Source: Mycobacterium sp. Root265
Lineage (GTDB): Bacteria; Actinomycetota; Actinomycetes; Mycobacteriales; Mycobacteriaceae
NCBI RefSeq assembly: GCF_001428895.1
Contig: NZ_LMJA01000030.1
Span: forward strand, 62,001-126,000
Reading direction: 5' to 3'
DNA length: 64,000 nt
The translations under genes were made by a program, and so were the position numbers. The notes beneath the pieces were generated by a model. It saw only the letters and a program-made list of their open reading frames with translations, was not told where the DNA came from and did not search any database. Numbering within the stretch: position 1 is the first letter of the stretch; every line of letters begins with the position of its first letter. Positions 36,474 to 48,200 of the stretch are shown piece after piece.

Positions 36474-38453
36474 ATGACTTTCCATACCGTTTTGGTCGCC
36501 AACCGCGGTGAGATCGCGGTACGGGTCATCCGTACCCTGCGCGATATGGGTATCCGTTCGGTCGCGGTGTACAGCGACGCCGACGCCGGTGCCCGCCATG
36601 TCGGTGAGGCCGATATCGCGGTGCGCATCGGGCCGGCGCCGGCAAGGCAGAGCTATCTGGACATCAATGCGATCGTGTCCGCCGCGCAGCGCACCGGAGC
36701 GCAGGCCGTGCACCCCGGATACGGATTCCTGGCCGAGAACGCCGAATTCGCGGCCGCCCTGCACGCTGCGGGCATCGTCTTCATCGGACCGCCGGTGCCC
36801 GCGATCAAGACCATGGGCGACAAGATCGCGGCCAAGGCCGCGGTCTCGGAGTTCGATGTGCCGGTGGTCCCGGGGATTTCGCGGCCCGGCCTGACCGACG
36901 ACGATCTGATCGCCGGCGCGCCCGGGGTCGGCTTCCCGGTACTGGTGAAACCGTCGGCCGGTGGCGGCGGCAAGGGGATGCGGGTGGTGCATGAGGCCGC
37001 CGAACTGCCTGCTGCGCTGACGAGTGCGCGCCGCGAGGCGGCCTCGGCGTTCGGCGACGACACGCTTTTCCTGGAGCGTTTCGTGTTGCGCCCCCGCCAC
37101 ATCGAGGTGCAGGTGCTTGCCGACGGGCACGGCAACGTCATCCATCTCGGCGAGCGGGAATGCAGCCTGCAACGCCGGCATCAGAAGGTCATCGAGGAAG
37201 CACCCTCGCCGCTGCTGGACGCGGCGACCCGGGCGCGCATCGGTGAGGCCGCCTGCAACACCGCCCGCAGCGTCAACTACACCGGGGCCGGGACCGTCGA
37301 GTTCATCGTGTCCGCGGACGCGCCCGATGAGTTCTTCTTCATGGAGATGAACACCCGACTGCAGGTCGAACACCCGGTCACCGAACTGGTCACCGGCGTG
37401 GACCTCGTGGAGCAGCAGGTGCGTATCGCCGCGGGCGCCGAACTCGGGATCGCGCAGGGTGAGGTCGCGCTGACCGGGCACGCGATCGAAGCCCGGGTGT
37501 ACTCCGAGGATCCCGGCAACGGTTTCCTGCCCACCGGGGGCACGGTGCTCGACGTCGTCGAAAGCCCACGCGCGCGCACCGATTCGGGGATCTACGCCGG
37601 CACCGTGGTGGGCAGTGACTACGACCCGATGCTGGCCAAGGTGATCACCCACGGCCAGGACCGGGACACCGCACTGCGCGGTCTGGACCGCGCGCTGACC
37701 GAGACCGCCGTGCTGGGGGTGACCACCAACATCGACTTCCTGCGCTTCCTGCTGGCCGATGAGGATGTCGCCGCCGGTCGGTTGGACACCGGCTTGCTGG
37801 ATCGGCGCACCCCGGATTACGTGGCGCCCCAACCCACCGATCACGAGTTGATCGCCGCCGCCGCCTACCGCTGGCTGCAGACCTGGGTGGCCGCGGACGA
37901 CAATCCGTGGTCGGTGCCCTCGGGGTGGCGCACCGGTGCGCCCGCCCCGACGGTGATCCGGCTCGGCGCGGGGGAGCGGGTGGACCATGTGCGTATCACC
38001 GGGGCCCCGGATGCCGCGACCGCCGAGGTCGAGCACGGCGCCACCTATCGGATCAGCGCGGTGCGCCGGGGCCGGCAGCTGCACCTCACCATCGACGACA
38101 TCGGCGCCGAGTATGTCGTCGCCGCCGACGCCGGATACGTCTGGCTGGCCGGCCCGCACCGCACCATTGCGGTCCACGAGGTGCGAGAGGCGCCGGTACG
38201 TCCCGACGACGAACACGCCGGTGACGCCGAACTGCTCAGCCCGATGCCGGGTTCTGTTGTCGCTGTGGGAGTCACTGACGGCGCCGATGTCACCTCGGGC
38301 ACCGTCGTGGTCACCGTGGAGGCGATGAAGATGGAACACGCACTGTCCGCACCCGTCGACGGTGTGGTCGAACTTCTCGTCGCCGTGGGCGACCAGGTCA
38401 AGGTGGGCCAGCCGCTGGCCCGAATCACCGCAGCAAAGGAGGCTCAGGAATGA
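36474..38453 (+). CDS. accA1: 3-methylcrotonyl-CoA carboxylase alpha subunit (biotin carboxylase + BCCP)
   Basis: The 659-residue subunit carboxylates its own biotin with ATP and bicarbonate. It has the biotin carboxylase N-domain ([17 protein letters not shown]), ATP-grasp with the glycine loop AGGGGKGMR (near 160), the catalytic [13 protein letters not shown] segment (near 295), a linker domain, and a C-terminal biotinyl domain with EAMKMEH, biotin on Lys619. It partners AccD1. Its stop overlaps the fadE19 start (ATGA). Confidence 0.94.
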   Translation: MTFHTVLVANRGEIAVRVIRTLRDMGIRSVAVYSDADAGARHVGEADIAVRIGPAPARQSYLDINAIVSAAQRTGAQAVHPGYGFLAENAEFAAALHAAGIVFIGPPVPAIKTMGDKIAAKAAVSEFDVPVVPGISRPGLTDDDLIAGAPGVGFPVLVKPSAGGGGKGMRVVHEAAELPAALTSARREAASAFGDDTLFLERFVLRPRHIEVQVLADGHGNVIHLGERECSLQRRHQKVIEEAPSPLLDAATRARIGEAACNTARSVNYTGAGTVEFIVSADAPDEFFFMEMNTRLQVEHPVTELVTGVDLVEQQVRIAAGAELGIAQGEVALTGHAIEARVYSEDPGNGFLPTGGTVLDVVESPRARTDSGIYAGTVVGSDYDPMLAKVITHGQDRDTALRGLDRALTETAVLGVTTNIDFLRFLLADEDVAAGRLDTGLLDRRTPDYVAPQPTDHELIAAAAYRWLQTWVAADDNPWSVPSGWRTGAPAPTVIRLGAGERVDHVRITGAPDAATAEVEHGATYRISAVRRGRQLHLTIDDIGAEYVVAADAGYVWLAGPHRTIAVHEVREAPVRPDDEHAGDAELLSPMPGSVVAVGVTDGADVTSGTVVVTVEAMKMEHALSAPVDGVVELLVAVGDQVKVGQPLARITAAKEAQE

Positions 38454-39613
38454 GCGACTATCTGTCCACGGGCGCACTGCCGGACGACTACGCACAGCTG
38501 GCCAAGACGGTGCGCGATTTCGCGCAGAGCGTTGTCGCACCCGTCGCGGCCAAACACGATGAAGAACACAGCTTCCCGTATGAAGTGGTGTCCGGGATGG
38601 CCGAGATGGGGCTGTTCGGCCTGCCGTTCCCCGAGGAGTACGGCGGCATGGGCGGCGACTACTTCGCGTTGTGCCTGGCCCTGGAGGAACTGGGCAAGGT
38701 CGACCAGAGCGTGGCCATCACCCTGGAGGCCGGGGTCTCGCTGGGCGCGATGCCGGTGTACCGGTTCGGCAATGACGCACAGAAGCAGGAGTGGCTGCCG
38801 CTGCTGGCAAGCGGTAAGGCGCTCGGTGCCTTCGGGCTCACCGAGGCCGGCGGCGGCAGTGACGCCGGGGCCACCAAGACCACGGCCAAAGAGGACGGCG
38901 GTGACTGGATCATCAACGGCTCCAAGCAGTTCATCACCAACTCCGGCACCGACATCACCAAGCTGGTCACCGTCACCGCTGTCACCGGGGAGACCGGCAC
39001 CGGCAAGAAGGAGATCTCGGCCATCCTGGTCCCGGTGCCCACCAAGGGATTCACCGCCGAACCCGCCTACAACAAGGTCGGCTGGAACGCCTCGGACACC
39101 CACCCGCTGAGCTTCGACGATGTCCGGGTGCCTCAGGAGAACCTGCTGGGTGAGCGCGGCCGCGGGTACGCCAACTTCCTGCGCATCCTCGACGAGGGCC
39201 GCATCGCGATCGCCGCGCTGTCGGTCGGTGCGGCGCAGGGATGCGTCGACGAAAGCGTGAAGTACGCCAAGGAACGTGAAGCCTTCGGCGCCGCGATCGG
39301 CAGTTATCAGGCCATCGCCTTCAAGATCGCCCGGATGGAGGCCCGGGCCCACGTGGCCCGCACCGCCTACTACGACGCCGCCGCGCTGATGCTGGCGGGC
39401 AAGCCGTTCAAGAAGGCCGCGTCGGTCGCCAAGCTGGTGGCCAGCGAAGCCGCCATGGACAACTCGCGTGACGCCACCCAGATCTTCGGTGGATACGGCT
39501 TCATGAACGAGTATTCGGTGGCCCGGCACTACCGGGATTCCAAGATCCTCGAAATCGGTGAAGGGACAACCGAAGTGCAGCTCATGCTCATCGGACGGGA
39601 GTTGGGACTGTGA
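38450..39613 (+). CDS. fadE19: Acyl-CoA dehydrogenase (probably isovaleryl/branched-chain)
   Basis: This 387-residue FAD enzyme oxidises a short branched acyl-CoA and passes electrons to ETF. Landmarks: [13 protein letters not shown] (flavin-binding), FITNSGT, and the C-terminal [13 protein letters not shown], where the Glu of EGT is the catalytic base. Sitting between methylcrotonyl-CoA carboxylase and downstream leucine-pathway genes, isovaleryl-CoA is the most likely substrate; 2-methylbutyryl- or isobutyryl-CoA are alternatives. It overlaps both neighbours by 4 bases, indicating coupled translation. Confidence 0.9.
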   Translation: MSDYLSTGALPDDYAQLAKTVRDFAQSVVAPVAAKHDEEHSFPYEVVSGMAEMGLFGLPFPEEYGGMGGDYFALCLALEELGKVDQSVAITLEAGVSLGAMPVYRFGNDAQKQEWLPLLASGKALGAFGLTEAGGGSDAGATKTTAKEDGGDWIINGSKQFITNSGTDITKLVTVTAVTGETGTGKKEISAILVPVPTKGFTAEPAYNKVGWNASDTHPLSFDDVRVPQENLLGERGRGYANFLRILDEGRIAIAALSVGAAQGCVDESVKYAKEREAFGAAIGSYQAIAFKIARMEARAHVARTAYYDAAALMLAGKPFKKAASVAKLVASEAAMDNSRDATQIFGGYGFMNEYSVARHYRDSKILEIGEGTTEVQLMLIGRELGL

Positions 39614-40101
39614 GCGATACGCCCAAGCGCATCGTCGAGCAACGCGGCCTGTGGTTCGAGGAGTTCGAAACCGGTGTGCTGTACCGGCACAAGCCGGGCC
39701 GCACCATCACCGAGGCCGACAACGTGCTGTTCACCACGCTGACCATGAACACCCAGGCACTGCACCTGGATGCGGCGTTCGCCGATGCGCTGCCGCCGTT
39801 CAACCAGCGGCTCGTCAACTCGATGTTCACGTTGTCGACGCTGGTCGGATTGTCGGTCACCCAGCTGACCCAGGGCACCATCGTCGGCAACCTCGGCTTC
39901 TCCGACATCGCCTTCCCCAAACCGCTGTTCCACGGCGACACCCTCTACGCGGAGTCCGAGGTGACCGACAAGCGGGAGTCCAAGAGCCGGCCCGGCGAAG
40001 GTATCGTCACCTTCGCGCACACCGGCCGTAATCAGCACGGCGACATCGTGGCGACCGCGTCGCGAAAGACCATGGTGCGCAAGAAACCTCAGGAGGCCTA
40101 G
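39610..40101 (+). CDS. MaoC-like (R)-hydratase
   Basis: This 163-residue single-hotdog protein belongs to the MaoC dehydratase family and corresponds to M. tuberculosis Rv2499c. It starts with GTG in a GTGA overlap with fadE19. The conserved regions include ITEADNVLFTTLTMNTQALHLD, where the Asp/His pair of the hydratase site lies (TMNTQALH in place of the common GDxNPLH), and FHGDTLYAESEV. Given the neighbouring citE-type lyase, it may hydrate itaconyl- or mesaconyl-type CoA esters, or 3-methylglutaconyl-CoA in the leucine route (inference). Confidence 0.88.
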   Translation: MSDTPKRIVEQRGLWFEEFETGVLYRHKPGRTITEADNVLFTTLTMNTQALHLDAAFADALPPFNQRLVNSMFTLSTLVGLSVTQLTQGTIVGNLGFSDIAFPKPLFHGDTLYAESEVTDKRESKSRPGEGIVTFAHTGRNQHGDIVATASRKTMVRKKPQEA

Positions 40102-40913
40102 TGCCGCTCGACAATATCGGCCCGGCGTGGATCTTCTGCCCCGCCGACCGTCCGGAACGGTTCGAGAAGGCCGCGGCCGCAGCCGATGTCGTCATCCTCG
40201 ATCTGGAGGACGGCGCCGGTGACAAGCCTGCCGCACGTCGCGCCATCGTCGACACCCCGCTGGATCCGGCCCGCACCGTCATCCGGATCAACCCGCACGG
40301 CACCGAAGACCAGCGACTCGACCTGGAGGCGCTGCAGCGCACCGGCTATACGACCGTCATGCTGCCCAAGTGCGAGGCTGCCGAGCAGGTGAGCGCCCTG
40401 GCGCCGCTGGACGTGGTGCTCATCGTGGAAACCCCGCTGGGTGCGCTCAAGGTCGCCGAGACCGCCGCCGTCGACAACACCATCGGGGTGATGTGGGGTG
40501 CCGAGGATCTGTTCGGCTCGCTGGGTGGGACGCTCAACCGCTTTCCCGACGGTTCCTACCGCGGGGTGGCCCTGCATGTCCGCTCGCAGTCGCTGCTGGC
40601 CGCCAAGGCCTACGGCAAGCTGGCGCTGGATTCGGTCTACATCGACATCAAGGATCTCGATGGGCTGCGCCGGGAGACCGACGACGCCGTCGCCGTCGGC
40701 TTCGACATCAAGGTCGCGCTGCACCCCACGCAGGTCACGGTCATCCGGGAGGGGTACGCACCCTCGGACGAACAGGTCGACTGGGCGCGACACGTATTGG
40801 CGGCTGCGACAAACCAGCGGGGCGCATTCGCTTTCGAGGGCATAATGGTGGATGCCCCGGTACTGCGGCGGGCGGAGCGGATCGTCCAGCTTGCGCCTCA
40901 CCCCGGTAGTTAG
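40101..40913 (+). CDS. citE: CitE-like beta-hydroxyacyl-CoA lyase
   Basis: This 270-residue TIM-barrel lyase of the HpcH/HpaI-CitE family starts with GTG overlapping the previous stop by one base. Metal and substrate residues are visible: FCPADRPERFEKA near the N-terminus, ILDLEDGAGDKP (acidic Mg ligand), RINPHGT, IVETPLGAL (Glu ligand) and WGAEDLFGSLG (Asp ligand). The M. tuberculosis ortholog Rv2498c has been reported to cleave (S)-citramalyl-CoA and (S)-HMG-CoA, linking itaconate removal and leucine catabolism. That role suits this operon. Confidence 0.9.
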   Translation: MPLDNIGPAWIFCPADRPERFEKAAAAADVVILDLEDGAGDKPAARRAIVDTPLDPARTVIRINPHGTEDQRLDLEALQRTGYTTVMLPKCEAAEQVSALAPLDVVLIVETPLGALKVAETAAVDNTIGVMWGAEDLFGSLGGTLNRFPDGSYRGVALHVRSQSLLAAKAYGKLALDSVYIDIKDLDGLRRETDDAVAVGFDIKVALHPTQVTVIREGYAPSDEQVDWARHVLAAATNQRGAFAFEGIMVDAPVLRRAERIVQLAPHPGS

Positions 40914-41007
40914 CCGGCACCCCTGACCAGGGGGTCGCACTGACCGCAGCCGTGCCGAGCACCTCACGGAATGGCGGCCGAACATGCCGCCACCTGAAGG
41001 AGGCGGT

Positions 41008-42114
41008 ATGGCTGTGTTGGGTGATGCGACGGTTGACGACGCCAGGATCGATGACGGGCTGGTGCAGTTGCTCCGCCCTGACGGGACGCCGAGTGACGAC
41101 CACCGCGCCGGGGGATACCGCCGGAACCTGCCGCCCGAGACGCTGGCCTGGCTCTACGAGCAGATGGTCGTCACCCGAGAACTCGACACCGAGTTCGTCA
41201 ACCTGCAGCGCCAGGGCGAACTCGCCCTCTACGCGTCCTGCCGCGGTCAGGAGGCCGCCCAGGTCGGCGCGGTGGCCTGCCTGCGCAAGACGGACTGGCT
41301 GTTCCCGCAGTACCGCGAGCTCGGCGCGTTCCTGACCCGCGGTATCGCGCCCGCCAACATGGGTGCGGTGTGGCGGGGGACCTGGCACGGCGGGCTGTCG
41401 TTCACCGAGAAGTGCTGCGCGCCGATCTGCATCCAGATCGGCGCCCACGGCCTGCACGCGGTCGGCGCGGCGATGGCCGCCCAGCGCCTCGGCGAGGACT
41501 CGGTGACGGTGGCCTTCATGGGCGACGGCGCCACCTCCGAGGGCGATGCCCACGAGGCGCTGAACCTGGCTGCGGTGTTCCGGGCGCCGTGCGTGTTCTT
41601 CGTGCAGAACAACCAGTGGGCGATCTCGGTGCCCGTCACCCGGCAGCACGCCGCCCAGTCGTTGGCGCACCGTGCGGCCGGCTACGGCATGCCGGCCGTC
41701 CGCGTCGACGGCAACGACGTGCTGGCCTGTTTCGCGGTGATGACTCAGGCCGCCCAGCGCGCCCGCGACGGGGGTGGGCCGACCTTCATCGAGGCGCTGA
41801 CCTACCGGATGGGGCCGCACACCACCTCCGATGACCCCACCCGCTACCGATCGGCTCGGGAAGTCGAGCAGTGGGCGGCCCGGGACCCGATCCAACGGTA
41901 CGAGACATACCTCAGATCGGTTGGGGTGCTGACGGATCGGCTCACCGAACGAGTCGAGGCCCGGGCCGTGCGGCTGCGCGGCGAGTTGCGCGACGCCATC
42001 GTCGGTGCACCGGACATGGACATCGCGGAGGTTTTCGACACCGTCTACCACGAGATCACCCCGGAGTTGGCCAGACAGCGCGACCAGTTGCTCGTCGAGT
42101 TGGGGAAGGACTAG
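41008..42114 (+). CDS. bkdA: Branched-chain keto-acid dehydrogenase E1 alpha
   Basis: E1 alpha decarboxylates branched-chain 2-keto acids with thiamine diphosphate. The 368-residue chain has the ThDP/Mg motif GDGATSEGDAHEALN ending in NNQWA, the RGQEAAQVG segment near the N-terminus, and the phosphorylation-loop-like YRMGPHTTSDDPTRYR. ATG at 41008 follows GGAGG at ideal spacing; an ATG 24 bases upstream is in frame but lies before that site. A 94-base gap separates it from citE, so a secondary promoter is possible. Often annotated pdhA in mycobacteria. Confidence 0.92.
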   Translation: MAVLGDATVDDARIDDGLVQLLRPDGTPSDDHRAGGYRRNLPPETLAWLYEQMVVTRELDTEFVNLQRQGELALYASCRGQEAAQVGAVACLRKTDWLFPQYRELGAFLTRGIAPANMGAVWRGTWHGGLSFTEKCCAPICIQIGAHGLHAVGAAMAAQRLGEDSVTVAFMGDGATSEGDAHEALNLAAVFRAPCVFFVQNNQWAISVPVTRQHAAQSLAHRAAGYGMPAVRVDGNDVLACFAVMTQAAQRARDGGGPTFIEALTYRMGPHTTSDDPTRYRSAREVEQWAARDPIQRYETYLRSVGVLTDRLTERVEARAVRLRGELRDAIVGAPDMDIAEVFDTVYHEITPELARQRDQLLVELGKD

Positions 42115-42118
42115 GCCC

Positions 42119-43162
42119 ATGACCCAGATCATCGAGCGGTCCTCGACGCACGGCGATGACCTGCCCGAACCCCGTCCGTCACTGTTGACGATGACGATGG
42201 CCCAGGCCATCACCCAGGCGCTGAATGATGCGATGGCAGCCGATGACCGGGTGCTGGTGTTCGGTGAGGATGTCGCGACGCTGGGCGGGGTGTTCCGGGT
42301 GACCGACGGACTGGCCGAAACCTTCGGCGATCAACGGTGTTTCGATACACCGCTGGCCGAATCGGCCATCATCGGGATTGCCATCGGGATGGCGGTGCGT
42401 GGGTTCGTCCCGGTGCCCGAGATCCAGTTCGACGGGTTCTCTGCGCCGGCCTTCGACCAGATGGTCAGTCACCTGGCCAAGTACCGGATGCGCACCCACG
42501 GCGATATCGACATGCCGGTCACGGTCCGCATCCCGTCTTTCGGTGGTATCGGTGCGGTGGAACACCATTCGGAATCCACCGAGAGCTACTGGCTGCACAC
42601 CGCGGGGCTGAAAGTGGTCGCGCCCTCGACCCCGTCGGACGCGTATTGGCTGCTGCGCCAGTCGATCACCTGCCGGGATCCCGTCATCTACCTGGAGCCC
42701 AAACGTCGGTACTGGACCCGGGGGACCGTCGACACCGAGGCGCCGGCGCTGCCGTTCGGGCGGGCATCGTTGGCGCGCAGAGGATCCGATGTCACCGTGC
42801 TGACCTACGGCGGGCTGGTGGACACTGCGCTGAGCGCGGCAGAGTTGGCCGCCGAACAGCATGGGTGGGATCTGGAGGTGATCGATCTGCGCACGCTCAA
42901 TCCACTCGATTTTGACACCGTCGCAGAGTCGGTGCGCCGCACCGGCCACTGTGTGGTGATGCACGAGGGTGCTCGCACCCTCGGGTTCGGTGCCGAGCTG
43001 GCGGCGCGGATCTCCGAGGAACTCTTCTACGATCTGGAGGCGCCGGTCTTGCGTGCCACCGGATTCGACACGCCCTACCCCCCGGCCCGGCTGGAGAAGA
43101 TCTGGCTGCCCGGGGTGGACCGCCTGCTCGACTGTGTGGAGAGGTCTCTGGCACATGAGTGA
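42119..43162 (+). CDS. bkdB: Branched-chain keto-acid dehydrogenase E1 beta
   Basis: The 347-residue E1 beta completes the ThDP site with E1 alpha. Family landmarks: [35 protein letters not shown] (Glu contacting ThDP), the HHSESTES loop replacing the usual HHSQS, and [14 protein letters not shown] at 42119 is 4 bases after the bkdA stop and has GGGGAAGGA upstream. It overlaps bkdC by 8 bases, consistent with stoichiometric translation. Confidence 0.93.
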   Translation: MTQIIERSSTHGDDLPEPRPSLLTMTMAQAITQALNDAMAADDRVLVFGEDVATLGGVFRVTDGLAETFGDQRCFDTPLAESAIIGIAIGMAVRGFVPVPEIQFDGFSAPAFDQMVSHLAKYRMRTHGDIDMPVTVRIPSFGGIGAVEHHSESTESYWLHTAGLKVVAPSTPSDAYWLLRQSITCRDPVIYLEPKRRYWTRGTVDTEAPALPFGRASLARRGSDVTVLTYGGLVDTALSAAELAAEQHGWDLEVIDLRTLNPLDFDTVAESVRRTGHCVVMHEGARTLGFGAELAARISEELFYDLEAPVLRATGFDTPYPPARLEKIWLPGVDRLLDCVERSLAHE

Positions 43163-44270
43163 TACCGACAAGCCAGAACTCCTCGACTTCCGCGTCCCCG
43201 ATCTCGGGGAGGGCCTGGAAGAAGCCACCATCACCGGCTGGTCGGTGGCCGTCGGTGACGAGGTGGCCCTGAACCAGACGTTGTGCACGCTGGAGACCAA
43301 CAAGGCCGAGGTCGAGATCCCCAGTCCCTACGCCGGTCGCATCGCCGAACTCGGTGGGCAGGAAGGCGACACGCTGCCCGTGGGTGCGGTCCTGGTGCGC
43401 ATTGCCGGTACAGCGCAGAAGTCGGTGCTGGTGGGTTACGGGACCGACGACCGCATGGACACCTCGCGGCGGGCCCGGGCCAAGCCGCCGGTCCGCAAAC
43501 TGGCCCGCGAACTCCAGGTGGACCTCACCGCGGTGGCGCCGACGGGCCCGGATCGCATCGTCACCCGCGATGATGTGCTCGCCGCGTCGGCCACCCCGGA
43601 CATGCGGGCGCTGTCGGGGGTGCAGGCCGAGATGGCCAAGCGGATGACGTTGTCGCGTAACCAGATTCCCGATGCGCATGCCGGGGTTCAGGTCGATTGT
43701 GCGGCGTTGCTGAGGCTGCGTGATCGCCTGCAGATCACGCCGTTCGTGCTGACCCTGCGGCTGCTGACGCTGGTGCTGCAGCGTCACCCGTTGCTGAACT
43801 CGACATGGGTGGACACCGCGGACGGCCCACGCATCCACCCACATGCCGCGGTGCATCTGGGCGTCGGGGTGGCCACTCCGCGCGGGCTGCTGGTGCCGGT
43901 GGTCGCCGATGCCCAGCAGCGCAACACGCGTGAACTCGATACCGAGGTCAACCGGTTGGTCCAGGGTGCACGCGACGGCGGGCTGCGGCCGCCCGAGCTG
44001 ATGGGGTCGACGTTCACCGTGTCCAACTTCGGGGCGCTCGGACTCGATGACGGGGTGCCGGTGATCAACTACCCGGAGGCCGCCATTCTGGGCATGGGCT
44101 CGCTGAAACCGCGGGCAGTGGTGATCGACGGTGAGGTGCTCGCCCGCCCGACGATGTCCTTGACGTGCGCCTTCGATCACCGCATCGTCGATGGCGCCCA
44201 GGTCGCGGCATTCCTGACCGATCTGCGTGAGCTGATCGAAACCCCTGAGTTGGCGCTCGCGGACCTGTAG
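43155..44270 (+). CDS. bkdC: Branched-chain keto-acid dehydrogenase E2 (dihydrolipoyl acyltransferase)
   Basis: E2 carries the acyl group on lipoate and transfers it to CoA. The 371-residue chain has a lipoyl domain with lipoylated Lys50 (ETNKAEVE), an E1/E3-binding domain at about 113-148 ([17 protein letters not shown]), and the catalytic core ending in [12 protein letters not shown], where His and Asp of HxxxDG are the active-site residues. No E3 gene is present in the window; a shared lipoamide dehydrogenase elsewhere is expected. It is the last gene of the operon. Confidence 0.93.
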   Translation: MSDTDKPELLDFRVPDLGEGLEEATITGWSVAVGDEVALNQTLCTLETNKAEVEIPSPYAGRIAELGGQEGDTLPVGAVLVRIAGTAQKSVLVGYGTDDRMDTSRRARAKPPVRKLARELQVDLTAVAPTGPDRIVTRDDVLAASATPDMRALSGVQAEMAKRMTLSRNQIPDAHAGVQVDCAALLRLRDRLQITPFVLTLRLLTLVLQRHPLLNSTWVDTADGPRIHPHAAVHLGVGVATPRGLLVPVVADAQQRNTRELDTEVNRLVQGARDGGLRPPELMGSTFTVSNFGALGLDDGVPVINYPEAAILGMGSLKPRAVVIDGEVLARPTMSLTCAFDHRIVDGAQVAAFLTDLRELIETPELALADL

Positions 44271-44273
44271 CGC

Positions 44274-45026
44274 TCAGTGCTTCTTGGCTGCGGCCAGCCG
44301 CCGCTGGAACTCCGGTGATTCGATGGATCGTGCCTGCGGTGTGATCTCCACGTCCACCGCGATCGCGTGCTGCGCGCTGTCGAGAAAACCCGGGTTGGCG
44401 GTGGCACGCATCGACGCTTTGGTCGCGATCACCACATCGCGCGGCGCGGCGGCCGGGCCGGCGGCGAGTTGCTGCGCCGCGGCGACCGGATCGTCGGCAA
44501 CCTCGAGAGCCAGGCCATACCGCACCGCCTCGTCGGCGTCGAAGCGTTTGCCGAACAACAGCGCCGCGCGCGCCACCTGGGGGCCGACGCCGCGCTGCAG
44601 CATCCAGGTGGCACCGCCACCGGGATGGATGCCGAGCTTCTGGAATCGGGGATCGAAAAGTGCTGCGGGACCGGCAATTCGGACGTCGGCCGCCAGTGCG
44701 AGGTTCAGTCCCGCGCCGACCGCGGCGCCGTTGACGGCCGCGATGGTGGGCAGGGTGCAGTCGGCGACCGCCAGGAACCCGTCGTAGATGATGCGCAGTC
44801 CGTCCTCGGCGGCTTCACCGAGCGCGGTCAGGTCGGCGCCCGCGCAGAACGCCTTGCCCGCGCCGGTCAGCACGACGGCGTGCACATCGGTGTTTGCTTC
44901 GGCGGCATCGATCGCGGCGCGCAGGGCTGCCGAGATCTCGGCGGTCACCGCGTTACGGCGGTCGGGATCGTTGACGGTGACGGTGGCGACGTGATCGGCG
45001 ACGTCGATGAGAACGAGGTCTGACAT
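44274..45026 (-). CDS. Enoyl-CoA hydratase/isomerase family protein
   Basis: This 250-residue crotonase-fold enzyme carries the oxyanion-hole motifs [12 protein letters not shown] (near 59-70) and [22 protein letters not shown] (given in part: [16 protein letters not shown]), with one acidic residue near 135 (LFDPRF) but no clear second catalytic Glu of the classic hydratase, so isomerase or hydrolase activity is possible. It resembles mycobacterial EchA14. It converges on bkdC with a 3-base gap and is not part of that operon, though a role in acyl-CoA breakdown fits. Confidence 0.87.
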   Translation of the reverse strand: MSDLVLIDVADHVATVTVNDPDRRNAVTAEISAALRAAIDAAEANTDVHAVVLTGAGKAFCAGADLTALGEAAEDGLRIIYDGFLAVADCTLPTIAAVNGAAVGAGLNLALAADVRIAGPAALFDPRFQKLGIHPGGGATWMLQRGVGPQVARAALLFGKRFDADEAVRYGLALEVADDPVAAAQQLAAGPAAAPRDVVIATKASMRATANPGFLDSAQHAIAVDVEITPQARSIESPEFQRRLAAAKKH

Positions 45027-45085
45027 GGCATCAGGCTACGGACCGGGCGCGGTGCGGGACACCGGAGGTCTGGCATGCCGTCGCA

Positions 45086-45116
45086 ACACCTGATCAGGTG
45101 CGCTGTCCAGGTGTTT
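45086..45116. promoter_or_regulatory. Palindrome and overlapping inverted repeat upstream of the secreted repeat protein
   Basis: CACCTGATCAGGTG at 45088-45101 is a perfect 14-base palindrome. Its left half also pairs with a second copy: AACACCTG (45086-45093) faces CAGGTGTT (45109-45116). The site is 154-169 bases before the start of the repeat protein and about 60 bases before the divergent enoyl-CoA hydratase gene. An unknown dimeric regulator is the likely ligand. Confidence 0.5.
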
Positions 45117-45254
45117 TACCCGGTTCTGTCACAGCCCCGGATCTCCTTTGCATCGGAACGGTAACCGTCGCATCTGTCGCGCGTTGAAGTTGCATCCATG
45201 TCATTTACCTTTCTCCCTGACTGCGACGTCAATATGAAAGCGCTTGGGGATGAC

Positions 45255-48200
45255 ATGGTGAGTAAGTCGAATCGGCTGGCCGTCAGCATGATTGCTGCGG
45301 CGGCATTGTGCACGCCGCCTCTTTTGCTGAGCGCGGTGGCGCAAGCGCAACCGGCGTTGCAGTCGAGCGCGGGTGGCGTGCCCTGCGTCGGCATGGTCCA
45401 GCAGCTGGCCGCGTCGCCGCCTGATGTGGGTCAATCGTTGCAAGGCATTGCGGCACCGTTCACCGGTGCCGGCGCCGCGCCTGTCGTCATCCCGCCCGCG
45501 ACCGCGGCTGGTGCGATCCCCGCCGCGGGCGCCGCCGGTGGTGGCGCAGCCGGAGGTGCTGGTGGAGCGGGTGCCGGTGGTGGCGCCACCGGCGGTGCCG
45601 GTGGTGCGGGTGCGGCCGGTGGCGGTGCGGGTGCGGCCGGTGGCGGTGCCGGTGGTGCGGGTGCGGCCGGCGGAGGTGCCGGAGGTGCGGGTGCCGCGGG
45701 TGGTGCCGGGGGCGGCGGTGCTGCGGCCGGTGGCGCTGGTGGTGCAGGGGGCGGCGCGGCCGGAGGAGCCGGCGGCGCCGGTGCACCTCTCGCAGGTGGA
45801 GCGCCCATCGCAGGTGGAGCGCCCATCGCAGGTGGAGCGCCCGTCGCAGGTGGAGCGCCGGTCGGCGCGCCGCTCGCGGACGCCGCGGGCGCGGTCGGCG
45901 GCGCTCCGGCCGGAATCGTGGACACCGCAGGCGCGCCGATTCCCGGTGCACTCGGTGATGGCGCCCCGCTCGCGGATGCCGCGGCTCGTGTCGGCCAGGG
46001 TGGCGTTCCGGGCGCGGGTGGCGGCGAAGGTGTCGGTGGCAGCGGCGGTGGTGCCCCGGGCGGCGACGTGATTCATCCCGCGGCCGCGAATGTCGGTCCC
46101 GCAGGTCCCCCTGCAGGCCCGCTTGTGGATGCCGCTGCGGTGGTGCCGCCGGCAGGTGGCGCGCCAGTCCCCGCGGCAGCAGTGATCGACGGCGCCGCAG
46201 CTGCTCCCGCAGCGGCCGCACCGGTGGTCGGTGGCGGTGAAGGTGCGGCTCCTGCCGCCGCGATCGGTGGCGGTGACGCCGGTGGCGGCGCTGGCGGCGC
46301 GGGTGGCGGTGGAGCTGCCGGTGGTGCCGGTGGTGGCGGTGCTGCAGGCGGAGGTGGAGCCGGCGCTGGTGGCGGCGGTGGAGCTGGAGCCGGTGGCGGT
46401 GGTGCGGCAGGTGCAGGTGGAGCCGGCGCTGGTGGCGGCGGTGGAGCGGGTGTGGGCGGTGGCGGTGCTGCAGGCGGAGGCGCTGCAGGTGGTGGCGCCA
46501 CCGGTGGTGGGGCGGTTCCCGTCGGCGCTGTGGTCGAAGGTGGAACCGGTGGCGGCGTCGTGGGCGGAGCCCCCGTGGAGCTTGCCGTGGCTGCCCCTCC
46601 TGTTGAGGTGGCGTTGCCGCCGGTTGAGGTGGCTGCGCCGCCCGTGGAGGTGGCTCTGCCGCCGGTCGAGGTGGCCGCGCCCCCGGTGGAAGTGGCTGCC
46701 CCTCCGATCGAGGTGCACGCGCCGCCGGTCCAGGTGGCCGGTCCGCCTGCCGAGATTTCGGTGCCGGATATCGACATCGAGGTTCCCGATATCAGCATTC
46801 CGGGCATCAGTGTGCCCGGCGGTGCGGGCGTCCCCGGCGGAGTCGTCGGCGGCGCACCCGGCGCCGTTGTGGGCGGTGCTCCCGCCGCTGTGGTCGCTGA
46901 CGCTGGAGCCGCGGCGGCTGCGCCCGGCGCGGCTGTCGTCCAGGCTGCGGCACCCGCCGTGGCCGGTGGCGGTGCGGCCGGCGGAGGCGGTGCCGCGGGT
47001 GGCGCCGGTGCGGCAGGCGGAGGTGCCGCCGGTGGCGGTGCTGGTGCAGGTGGTGCCGGTGCGGGCGGTGCAGGTGGAGACGCGGGTGCTGTCGGTGGCG
47101 GTGCTCCGGCGGCCGGTGGCGCGGGTGGCGGTGCTCCCGCCGGTGGCGGTGCCGCCGGTGGCGCTCCCGCAGGCGCCGGTGGTGGTGCACCGGTAGGTGG
47201 TGGCGCCCCGGTCGGTGGTGGTGCACCCGTGGGCGGCGGCGCGCCGGTCGGTGGTGGTGCCCCGGTCGGAGGTGGCGCACCCGTGGGCGGAGGTGCCCCG
47301 GTTGGCGGCGGCGCTCCGATCGCAGGCGGCGCACCGGCGGGTGCGCCTTTGGTGGACGCGGCCGGTGTGCCTGCGGGCACTCCGCTGGTGGACACGTCGG
47401 TGGTCGGCCCGTTGATGGCGAACACCGGACTCAACTCAGGACTCCTCGACAACGCCGCAGGCGCGGCGCCCGGCGGCCTCGCAGCTGCTGAAGGTGTCAT
47501 CGCGCAGGGCTCCGGCGGTGGCGGACTTCCGCTCGCCGATGCCGCGGGTGCCGGTGGTGGACTTCCGCTCGCCGATGCCGCAGGTGTCGGTGGTGGACTT
47601 CCGCTCGCGGACGCAGCCGGTGTCGGTGGCCCGGCCGCCGGTGCGATCGAGGACGCGGCCGCGGTGGCGATCCCCGCGGGTGATGCGGGCGCCGGAGCCG
47701 GCGGGGCCGGAGCCGGTGGTGGCGCTGGAGGTGCCGGTGGCGGTGGTGGCGCCGGTGGCGGTGGTGGCGCCGGTGGTGCTGGTGCCGGCGGTGGTGGCGG
47801 AGCGGCCGGTGGTGGCGCCGGTGGCGGTGCTGGTGCCGGTGGCGCAGGTGGTGCCGGCGGCGGTGGCGCGGCAGGCGGCGGTGCCGGTGGTGCAGGAGGC
47901 GCTGGAGCCGGTGGCGGTGGTGGCGCGGGTGGTGCCGGAGCGGGCGGCGCGGGAGCCGGCGGCGGTGGCGCGGCCGGTGGCGGTGCGGCCGGCGGTGGCG
48001 CGACAGGCGCAGCCGGTGCGGGTGGTGCCGGAGCCGGCGGCGTGAACGCCGCGGTCGTCGGACCGCTGATGGCCAGCACCGGAGGACTCGGAGCCGTGCA
48101 GGCCGTGACCGCACCTGCGGTGGCAGCCGTTCAGGCGGCGGCGCCCGCAGCGGCCGTGGGTGGCGGCAGTGCGGGAGTGAGCAGTGGTGGCGGTACCGCC

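Noticed and set aside
45540-48060. CRISPR-like or satellite array suggested by repeated GGC/GGT DNA
   Set aside because: Periodicity is codon-based and encodes Gly/Ala repeats in one frame; there are no spacers or constant repeat units at DNA level.
46073-48079. Long Pro/Ala reading frame antisense to the Gly/Ala repeat protein
   Set aside because: GGC/GGT and GCC codons read backwards give Pro and Ala without stops; there is no ribosome site or signal peptide, while the forward frame has both.
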